Positions 19,696 to 26,697 of a DNA stretch of 33,556 nt are shown here, piece after piece; position 1 is the stretch's first letter; the number at the start of each line of letters is the position of its first letter. The notes under the pieces are model-generated. The model searched no databases. It saw only the letters and a program-made list of their open reading frames with translations, and had not been told where the DNA came from. The position numbers and the translations under genes were made by a program. Source of the stretch: Candidatus Iainarchaeum sp. (lineage in GTDB: Archaea; Iainarchaeota; Iainarchaeia; Iainarchaeales; JAFGBZ01); assembly GCA_016932875.1 (NCBI GenBank), contig JAFGBZ010000062.1:1-33556 (forward strand), written 5' to 3'.

Positions 19696-20310
19696 ATGGA
19701 AGGTAAATTCATTGTTTTTGAAGGCGTTGATGGAAGCGGTAAAAGCCTGATGGCTAGAATGGCTAAAGAATACATTCTAGAAGAAAAAGGTTATTCTCTT
19801 GATAAAGTGGTTTTAACCCAAGAACCAACTAATTCTTTTTTTGGAAGACAGGCAAGAGATTTACAGAAAACAGATAAAAATCCATTAAAGAACGCAGAAA
19901 AATGCTTTGACTTATATGTGAAAGACAGATTAAATCATTTAAGATATTTAATTGAACCTGCATTGCAGATGAATAAAATTGTTTTATGCGACAGATACAA
20001 GTATTCAACTTTTGTTTACCAGTCATTGCAGGGAATTAATGAAAAAAAAATAATTGAAATGCATGAAACAATGAGAATACCTGATTTAATACTGGTTTTT
20101 GATGTAAGAGCAAGAATTGCTTTAGAAAGAATTGGAAACAGAGGAACATTAGAAAAATTTGAGGAAAAAGAATTCATGGAAAAAGTTTCACGAGGTTTTT
20201 CAGGAATTAAAATTCATTTCAAAAAAGAAAACATTAAAATAATTGATGCAGAAAAACCTGCAGAAAAAGTATTTGAAGAAGTAAAAAAAGAATTAAAGCA
20301 GATTATATAA
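19696..20310 (+). CDS. tmk: Thymidylate kinase
   Basis: FIVFEGVDGSGKSLMARM P-loop, TQEPT, LCDRYKYSTFVYQ. Confidence 0.93.
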   Translation: MEGKFIVFEGVDGSGKSLMARMAKEYILEEKGYSLDKVVLTQEPTNSFFGRQARDLQKTDKNPLKNAEKCFDLYVKDRLNHLRYLIEPALQMNKIVLCDRYKYSTFVYQSLQGINEKKIIEMHETMRIPDLILVFDVRARIALERIGNRGTLEKFEEKEFMEKVSRGFSGIKIHFKKENIKIIDAEKPAEKVFEEVKKELKQII

Positions 20311-20312
20311 TT

Positions 20313-22850
20313 TCATGTTTCATTTGGAGTAAGCATTATAACTATTTTTGTTACTGCAATTGAAGTAATGTAAGCTAATGCACTCATTCCCAATAAGAAA
20401 ATCCATTGAATTAAATCAAGCGGAACCACATGAAATAAGGAATTAAGCGGAGTATAAATTACAAATAACTGAAGCATTACTGAAAAAGCTAAAGCAGCTA
20501 AAAGCCATTTATTTGAAAGCCATGTAAGCTGTTCCTGAAAACGAATGCTTCCAATTCTAATAAATTCATATAAAATAAATCCAGTGAACAAACAGGTTCT
20601 TGCAACTTCAAAACCATAAAAATGATTTGAAATTAAAAAAATCACTAAAAGCATTAAAGCTTTTTTTACTCCAATGAAAGTTATAAGCATTAACAATCGC
20701 TTGTTAAGAATTCCTTCAGATTTTTTTCTTGGAGGTTTTTTCATTATTCCTTTTACTGCTGGATCAAGCCCTAAAGCAAGTGCAGGAAGTCCATCGGTTA
20801 AAAGATTAATCCAAAGCAAATGAACAGGCATTAAGATTGGCTGATTTAATGTAAGAAAAACTGTTGCAAGAAATACAACTGTTACTTCAGCAATATTGCA
20901 GGTAAGCAAATAATTCACAAATTTTCTTATATTATCAAAAATTCTTCTTCCTTCTTCAACTGCTGCTTTAATTGAATTAAAATTATCATCCAATAAAATA
21001 ATGTCGCTTGCCTGCTTGGCTATTTCAGTTCCCTTTAAACCCATTGAAATTCCTACATCTGCTTTTTTCAGGGTTAAAGCATCATTTACTCCGTCGCCAG
21101 TCATTGCAACACGGTAATTCTTTTTTAATATTTCAAGAATTCTTAATTTATGAAATGAATCAGCTCTTGCAAAAATATTCACTCCTGATTTAAGTTTTTT
21201 TTCAAGCTCTGAATCAGTTAATTTTTCTAATTCTTTTCCTTCAATTACATCTTTGCTTTTCAAATTTATTTCATCAGCAATTGCTTTAGCAGTTTCAGGA
21301 TTATCGCCTGTGATCATTATAACTCTTATTCCTGCAGTAAGACAGTCAGCTAAAGCCTGTTTTACTTCTTCATGAGGCGGATCACGCATTGCCTGCAAGC
21401 CAATCCAAACTAAATTTTCTTCTAAATCTTTTTCCTTTGAATGAGTTTCCTTAAAAGCAAAACCTAAAACCCTTAAAGTTTTTGAAGCAAACTCTTTATT
21501 CTGCTGTAAAATTTCTTTTTTCTTTTTAGAAGTTAATGAAACAATTTTTCCGTTTTCATAAAATTTAGTGCATGATTCAATTAAAATTTCAGGAGCTCCT
21601 TTAGAAAAAACAAAAAAATCGGTTTTTGAATCTCCTTGTTTTACAACAACTGACATCATTTTTCTTTCAGAAGAAAAAGGAATTTCATTTACACGCCAGT
21701 ACTTTATAAGTTCATTCTGTGAAAAAAAAGAATCAGAAATTTTTTTCAAAGCAATTTCAGTCTGGTCTCCAAGATATTTTTCTTCCTGTTTTTCAGAATC
21801 ATTGCATAATGCTCCGCAAAGAAATAAATTTTTTAAAGCATTATTTTCTTTTATTATTGCTACAGTTATTTCTTCAGGTTTTAAAACAGAATCAATGAAA
21901 ACATTTGATACAGTCATTTCATTTTTTGTAAGAGTTCCTGTTTTATCAGTGCAGATAATATCAATTGCTCCAGCTGATTCAGTTACTGAAAGCTTTCTAA
22001 CCAAAGCATTTCTTTTAGCCATTGCATTTGAACCTAAAGCTAAAGCAAGAGTTACAACTGCTGGAAGCCCTTCAGGAATTGCAGCAACAGCTAAAGAAAC
22101 TGAAACCAGAATTGAATCATATAACCCATATTTGAATAAAGCAATAAAGAAAATAATAAGGATAATTCCTAAGGTAAGCAAAATTAATTTTTTGCTAAAT
22201 TCATTCATTTCATTCTGGAATGGGGTTTTTTCTTCTTTTATTTCTTCAAGCTTTTTTGCAATTCCTCCAATTTTTGAATTCATTCCTGTTTTTTCAACCA
22301 CTGCTTCAGCTCTGCCAATAAAAACAGAAGTATTCTTGAAAACAGTATCTGAAACTTTTTTGAGCACATCATCTGATTCGCCTGTAAGAATTGATTCATT
22401 CACTTTCAAACTGAATACTTCTAATAATTTTGCATCAGCAGGAACCACATCTCCTGATTCAAGAAAAATAATATCTCCTGGAACAAGTTCTTTTACAGGA
22501 ATTCTTTTTTTTACTCCGTCTCTTAAAACAACAGCCGAAGGAGAAGACATTTCCTGTAATGCTTCAACTGCTTTTTCTGCTTTAAATTCCTGAATAAATC
22601 CTGCAATGCCTGAAGCAAAAACAATTAATAAAATCAGAGCAGTATCAAATACTCTTGGCTCTTGTCCTGGAAGAAAACCAATTGAAAAAGAAACAACTGC
22701 AGCAGCAATTAATAAAAGAATTAAAGGAGAAGTAAACTGAGATAAAAAGATTTTCAAAGGACTTAATTTTACACTTCGAGCAATTTCATTTAATCCATGA
22801 ATTTCAAGCAACCTTAATGCTTCAGCAGATGAAAGCCCTTTATTAATCAA
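20313..22850 (-). CDS. Cation-translocating P-type ATPase (P2/Ca2+-type)
   Basis: CTDKTGTLTKNEM, TGES, PEGLPAVVTLALALG, MTGDGVNDALTLKKADVG; ten-TM layout. Confidence 0.93.
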   Translation of the reverse strand: MINKGLSSAEALRLLEIHGLNEIARSVKLSPLKIFLSQFTSPLILLLIAAAVVSFSIGFLPGQEPRVFDTALILLIVFASGIAGFIQEFKAEKAVEALQEMSSPSAVVLRDGVKKRIPVKELVPGDIIFLESGDVVPADAKLLEVFSLKVNESILTGESDDVLKKVSDTVFKNTSVFIGRAEAVVEKTGMNSKIGGIAKKLEEIKEEKTPFQNEMNEFSKKLILLTLGIILIIFFIALFKYGLYDSILVSVSLAVAAIPEGLPAVVTLALALGSNAMAKRNALVRKLSVTESAGAIDIICTDKTGTLTKNEMTVSNVFIDSVLKPEEITVAIIKENNALKNLFLCGALCNDSEKQEEKYLGDQTEIALKKISDSFFSQNELIKYWRVNEIPFSSERKMMSVVVKQGDSKTDFFVFSKGAPEILIESCTKFYENGKIVSLTSKKKKEILQQNKEFASKTLRVLGFAFKETHSKEKDLEENLVWIGLQAMRDPPHEEVKQALADCLTAGIRVIMITGDNPETAKAIADEINLKSKDVIEGKELEKLTDSELEKKLKSGVNIFARADSFHKLRILEILKKNYRVAMTGDGVNDALTLKKADVGISMGLKGTEIAKQASDIILLDDNFNSIKAAVEEGRRIFDNIRKFVNYLLTCNIAEVTVVFLATVFLTLNQPILMPVHLLWINLLTDGLPALALGLDPAVKGIMKKPPRKKSEGILNKRLLMLITFIGVKKALMLLVIFLISNHFYGFEVARTCLFTGFILYEFIRIGSIRFQEQLTWLSNKWLLAALAFSVMLQLFVIYTPLNSLFHVVPLDLIQWIFLLGMSALAYITSIAVTKIVIMLTPNET

Positions 22851-22933
22851 TTAAAAACACCTTAATAAAAAAAAAGAATTCATTGATATTTAAGGATTGC
22901 TGAAAAAGAAAAAAGTAATTAAATGCGAAGCAA

Positions 22934-22995
22934 AGACTGCTGAAAGCAGTCTACGCCTGCCGGCTGGCGTGACAGCTGAGCGGAGTGAGCAGCTG
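22934..22995 (+). repeat. GC-richer three-hairpin intergenic element (family A, divergent member)
   Basis: AGACTGCT-GAA-AGCAGTCT; ACGCC...GGCGT; CAGCTG...CAGCTG followed by AA; shares ACTGCTGAA and CGGAGTGA with the element at 26592. Confidence 0.6.
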
Positions 22996-22998
22996 AAA

Positions 22999-23070
22999 TG
23001 CATCTGCCGGGATTTGAACCCGAATCAAAAGCTTGGGAAGCTCTCATCCTAACCATTAGACTACAGATGC
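22999..23070 (-). tRNA. tRNA-Gly(CCC)
   Basis: Reverse complement GCATCTG...CAGATGC A, anticodon loop TTCCCAA, GGGTTCAAATCCC T-arm. Confidence 0.94.
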
Positions 23071-23115
23071 AACAAATTAATTGTTTTGAGAATTGTTTAA
23101 ATAATTACGCAAAAA

Positions 23116-23152
23116 TCGCACCGGCAACTTACTCCTTCCTTTTGTTTTTAAA
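23116..23152 (+). promoter_or_regulatory. Shared upstream promoter module of the homing-endonuclease ORF
   Basis: TCGCACCGGCAACTTACTCCTTCCTTTTGTTTTTAAA ending 22 nt before ATG 23174; same arrangement upstream of 30727(-) and 33328(-). Confidence 0.6.
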
Positions 23153-23173
23153 GGAAAAAAAACAAATTTTAGT

Positions 23174-24118
23174 ATGGAAAACCTTTACCTCAATATTGAA
23201 AAAGAAAAGCAAAGGAAACTTGTAGAAATACTAAAACAAAAAGCAGGATTTAGCTGGACTCAACTCGCAAGATTTTTAGGCGTTACAAGAGGAATGACAA
23301 TAAATTACCATACAGGAAAATGCAGAATGCCTTTTGAAAAAATTAAAATGCTGTTCAAGTTAACTAAAACAAGCTGGACTAAATTTGATTTAAAGTTTAT
23401 AGAAGTAAAAAACAAGCCAAAAAACCCAGTTATAAGCGAATTTGACGAAGACTTTGCTGAATTTCTTGGATTACTTTATGGCGATGGATGCTTAAGCAAG
23501 CATGGAAACGTAATCCATGTTACATGCAATGCTGTTTCTGACAGAAAATATGTTGAAGAAACTGTAAAACCAAAATTTGTCAAATTGTTTTCATTAGAAC
23601 CAAAAATAATAATCAATGAAAGCTGGATTCGCTGCCGTTTATATTCAAAAAAAGTTTCTGAATTTCTTTCAAACACTTTTGAAATCCCAATAGGAAAAAA
23701 GAAAGGAAAAATGAAAATTCCTAAAATAATTTATTCAAATCCGGTTTATTATAAAGCATTTTTGAGGGGATTGTTTGATACTGATGGTGGATTTCACAGG
23801 CATCATAAAAACAGTGCACAAATTCATTTTACTAGCGCTGATGAAAATTTTTTGAAAGAAACATGGAAATTATTATTAAAATTAGGGTTTAATGCTAAAT
23901 TAGGTAAAGAAGACATCTGGATTTTGGATTCTGTTGAAATCGATAAATTCTTTAAAGAAATAAATCCACATAATCCAAAACATATTTATAAATACAAAAA
24001 ATACAAAAAAACAGGAATTGTTCCATTACATAGAGAAATAGATTACGCTAAACTATTTGGAGTTTGCGACCGCCGGGAATCGAACCCGGCTCCAAAGCTT
24101 GGCAAGCTCCGATCATAA
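23174..24118 (+). CDS. LAGLIDADG homing endonuclease with N-terminal HTH-like domain
   Basis: FAEFLGLLYGDGCL and KAFLRGLFDTDGGF motifs; HTH-like SWTQLARFLGVTRGMTINYHTG; C-terminus runs into antisense of tRNA-Gly(GCC). Confidence 0.88.
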   Translation: MENLYLNIEKEKQRKLVEILKQKAGFSWTQLARFLGVTRGMTINYHTGKCRMPFEKIKMLFKLTKTSWTKFDLKFIEVKNKPKNPVISEFDEDFAEFLGLLYGDGCLSKHGNVIHVTCNAVSDRKYVEETVKPKFVKLFSLEPKIIINESWIRCRLYSKKVSEFLSNTFEIPIGKKKGKMKIPKIIYSNPVYYKAFLRGLFDTDGGFHRHHKNSAQIHFTSADENFLKETWKLLLKLGFNAKLGKEDIWILDSVEIDKFFKEINPHNPKHIYKYKKYKKTGIVPLHREIDYAKLFGVCDRRESNPAPKLGKLRS

Positions 24119-24137
24119 ACCAATAGACTACGGTCGC
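24065..24137 (-). tRNA. tRNA-Gly(GCC)
   Basis: Reverse complement GCGACCG...CGGTCGC A, anticodon loop TTGCCAA, GGGTTCGATTCCC T-arm. Confidence 0.94.
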
Positions 24138-24169
24138 GTACAGAAAAAATTTCTTTTGCAAAAGGTTTA

Positions 24170-25861
24170 TTAAAGGAATTTTTTGATTAAAGAAAACAGC
24201 CATTCAATGAAATCATTTAATGGATTTGAAGATATTTCAGTTGTTTTCTGGGCTTCATCTTGTTTCTGTGTTTGAGGAATTATTACTGGTTCCTGCTTTA
24301 ATGGAACAAAAATTTCAGTAATTGATTTTAATTCATTTGATTCAATTACAAGAAAAACAGTTCCATAATTAAAAGAATCCAAAGAAAGATTCAATTGCTT
24401 TAATTCATTTCCGTTTAATGAAATTGTTTTTTCATCAAATTTTTTTTCATTGAATTCAAGCCATGCATTCAAATCAGTTTCAGCGGTTCCAGTATTTTGA
24501 ATTTTAAATGAAACTTTAAGGGAATTATTTTCCTTGAATGGACTTACATCAATTAATTTAATTTCCCCTTCCTGTGATACAACAATAGTTTCTTCAGGAA
24601 AAACATTTAATTCAATTTCTTTTTCTGAATCAGGAGAAAAAAACTTTCCTGTGTAAGTGAAGTATTTTCCTTTTTCTCCATCCAAAGGAGAAACAATAAT
24701 CCATTCTATTTCAATTGTTTTTCCTGGTTTTACTAATAAAAGATGTTTTTCTTTTTCTGAAATGAATTCTTCGTGAAGCAATAATTCAACTGGAAAAATC
24801 ATTTCAGTTGAAGCAATTGATTTAATTTTTGCTTTAACTGAAAATTTTTCGCCTAAAGAAAGCTTTTCAGGAAAAATTAATTCTGTTTCAGTTAAATCAG
24901 TGAAATGAGTTACTTTAATTATTTCAATTTCAGGTTTAAGCAAAGTCATTTCAATTTTCAAATCATTAACTGAATTAATTGTTGTTTCAACTGAACTGAA
25001 TTCATTTGCATCTTTTCCTTTGCTTAAAATAATGTGCGCTGCATCAACAAATCCTGCTTCAGAAAAAGTTGAATCAACCGGCAACCAGCCTTTCCCTTGA
25101 ATAAATAATTCATTCCATCCGTGGCTTCCGAATTCTTTTCCATCAAAACTTATTCCTGAAACATATTTTGCAGGAATTCCTTTAATGCGCGCGAAAGCTG
25201 CAGTTAAATTAGCAAATTCATCGCATACTCCTTTTCTTAACTCGTAAGTTTTTTTAGCTGAATTAATGAAAGGATAAAAATCATAATCATATTCAATATT
25301 GTTTGAAACCCAGTCAGTTATTTCCATTAAAGTTTCAATTGAAGCGCCTTTCCTGAATTCAATTCCTGCTTTAGCAATTAACTGTGGGTCATTTGATTCA
25401 ATAAAAAAAGTTGGATTTAAATAATCAGTAAATTCATCAAGAAATGCATTAAAATCCTGTTTTTTATTTAATTCTATTTCAGATTCGCGCTGAACCCTTG
25501 CTTTAATAATTATTTTAAATTCAGGATTTAAAGAAAATTCATTTAATTTATCAACTTTAAATACAGCATATCTTGAACCATTAATTATTTCTGATTCAGC
25601 TGAAAATTCTTTTCCATCAAAAAAAAGTTTTTCATTAAGTTCAGAAATTTTTTGCCCTTCAAATTCATTAAAGCTTAAAGCCTTGAAAGTAATTGAATCA
25701 TTTTCAGATGTTTTTCCTAAAAGAGTTCCTTCAGCAGTCATTGAAACAACTGCATCCATAAAAGAAATTGAATTAGGCTGTATTTCCAATGAAAAAGAAT
25801 TCATTAAAAAAAACATAAAAAATAAAATCAAAAACAATTTACTTAAATTCATAAAATTCAT
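24170..25861 (-). CDS. Exported transglutaminase-like (cysteine-protease fold) domain protein
   Basis: RKGVCDEFANLTAAFARIKGIPAKYVSG and GSHGWNELFIQGKGWLPVDST (Cys-His-Asp core); signal peptide MNFMNLSKLFLILFFMFFLMNSFSLE fixes the start near 25861 rather than the ORF start inside the tRNA. Confidence 0.85.
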   Translation of the reverse strand: MNFMNLSKLFLILFFMFFLMNSFSLEIQPNSISFMDAVVSMTAEGTLLGKTSENDSITFKALSFNEFEGQKISELNEKLFFDGKEFSAESEIINGSRYAVFKVDKLNEFSLNPEFKIIIKARVQRESEIELNKKQDFNAFLDEFTDYLNPTFFIESNDPQLIAKAGIEFRKGASIETLMEITDWVSNNIEYDYDFYPFINSAKKTYELRKGVCDEFANLTAAFARIKGIPAKYVSGISFDGKEFGSHGWNELFIQGKGWLPVDSTFSEAGFVDAAHIILSKGKDANEFSSVETTINSVNDLKIEMTLLKPEIEIIKVTHFTDLTETELIFPEKLSLGEKFSVKAKIKSIASTEMIFPVELLLHEEFISEKEKHLLLVKPGKTIEIEWIIVSPLDGEKGKYFTYTGKFFSPDSEKEIELNVFPEETIVVSQEGEIKLIDVSPFKENNSLKVSFKIQNTGTAETDLNAWLEFNEKKFDEKTISLNGNELKQLNLSLDSFNYGTVFLVIESNELKSITEIFVPLKQEPVIIPQTQKQDEAQKTTEISSNPLNDFIEWLFSLIKKFL

Positions 25862-25924
25862 TTTCCAATTTTTACTTTTTTGCAGAACAAAAAAGTGTTT
25901 TCTTTTACTTGAAATATTCCTTTT

Positions 25925-25989
25925 CAATTCCACTAAAGTGGAATTGCTTTTTTTGGGTGAACATAAGCCTTTTTTTCTAAAAAAGGCTT
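25925..25989 (-). repeat. Double-hairpin intergenic element, family B, abutting the tRNA-Arg 3' end
   Basis: AAGCCTTTTTT-AGA-AAAAAAGGCTT, 18-nt spacer ATGTTCACCCAAAAAAAG, CAATTCCACT-TT-AGTGGAATTG; matching architecture at 33387-33452. Confidence 0.6.
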
Positions 25990-26062
25990 TGAGCCCGGAG
26001 GGATTCGAACCCCCAGCCGATTCGTCCGAAGCGAATTGCGCTATCCATTGCGCCACGGGCCC
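25990..26062 (-). tRNA. tRNA-Arg(TCG)
   Basis: Reverse complement GGGCCCG...CGGGCTC A, anticodon loop CTTCGGA, GGGTTCGAATCCC T-arm. Confidence 0.94.
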
Positions 26063-26163
26063 TGTTTATCTCTTTTATATTAATCATATAAGAGAGTATT
26101 TATTTTTTGGGTTATGGTTTAAAAACCTTTAAGGTAAAGAAAATAGTAATTGAGTGATTTAAA

Positions 26164-26319
26164 ATGAAGGTTTGTGGCAGTTGTAATAAAGAAGTTTCAG
26201 ATGATTTTGTTGAATTTAAATGTCCTAGTTGCGGTAAAAGCAATATAATTAGATGCCTGCATTGCCGTGCTACTTCAAAAGAATATAAATGCGAAGAATG
26301 CGGTTTTACCGGTCCATAG
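26164..26319 (+). CDS. Small zinc-ribbon protein (51 aa)
   Basis: MKVCGSCNKEVSDDFVEFKCPSCGKSNIIRCLHCRATSKEYKCEECGFTGP; four CxxC pairs; directly upstream of aEF-1beta. Not in the ORF track (short). Confidence 0.85.
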   Translation: MKVCGSCNKEVSDDFVEFKCPSCGKSNIIRCLHCRATSKEYKCEECGFTGP

Positions 26320-26327
26320 GTGAGTTA

Positions 26328-26591
26328 ATGGGCAAAATGATTGTTATTTACAGAATTAATCCTAAAGAACAAGAACAAGCAGAAGAATGTCTTGAAACCA
26401 TTAAATCAGGAAGTTTTTCAGGCGAATTAAGAGATGTTCAAATGGCTTCACCTGGATTTGGAATAAAAATAATTAAAGCAGCTTTTTTACTGCCTGATAA
26501 AGTTGAAGGCGTAGTAGATAAATTAACTGAAGAAATAACTGCATTAGATTTAGTTGAAGATGCAGAAGTAGAAGGAATGAATTTACTTTAA
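26328..26591 (+). CDS. Elongation factor 1-beta (aEF-1B)
   Basis: MIVIYRINPKE...FGIKIIKAAFLLPDKVEGVVDKLTEEITALDLVEDAEVEGMNLL; start MGKMIV at 26328 rather than 26289. Confidence 0.85.
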   Translation: MGKMIVIYRINPKEQEQAEECLETIKSGSFSGELRDVQMASPGFGIKIIKAAFLLPDKVEGVVDKLTEEITALDLVEDAEVEGMNLL

Positions 26592-26659
26592 TTCTGCACT
26601 GCCGAAGGCGTGCTCACGTGCCAACGGAGTGAACCGTTGAAGGAATGAATTTACTTTAA
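26571..26659 (+). repeat. 21-nt exact direct repeat (26571-26591 and 26639-26659) flanking a 47-nt hairpin element (26592-26638)
   Basis: GAAGGAATGAATTTACTTTAA twice; intervening TTCTGCACTGCCGAAGGCGTGCTCACGTGCCAACGGAGTGAACCGTT. Confidence 0.85.
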
Positions 26660-26697
26660 ATTAATTCTATAAACTTTTTCTTTTCTTTTAATATTAT

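Noticed and set aside
19566-19775. 69-aa minus-strand ORF (RRDSNPNRELGRLERYHYATSA)
   Set aside because: Translation of antisense tRNA-Gly(TCC); such peptides are a classic tRNA artefact.
21568-22593. 341-aa plus-strand ORF
   Set aside because: Antisense of the well-supported P-type ATPase; no recognisable motifs.
22934-22995. CRISPR-like repeat possibility for the GC-rich hairpins
   Set aside because: Copies are dispersed singly, with no regular repeat-spacer array and no cas genes.
22998-23225. 75-aa plus-strand ORF (MHLPGFEPESKAWEA)
   Set aside because: Begins in antisense tRNA-Gly(CCC) and overlaps the real homing endonuclease start.
23174-24118. Intein or group I intron context for the LAGLIDADG ORF
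   Set aside because: No host-protein extein fused, and the flanking tRNAs are intact and unsplit.
25862-26056. N-terminal 65-residue extension of the transglutaminase ORF
   Set aside because: Encoded by sense tRNA-Arg and the hairpin spacer; a clear signal peptide starts at 25861.
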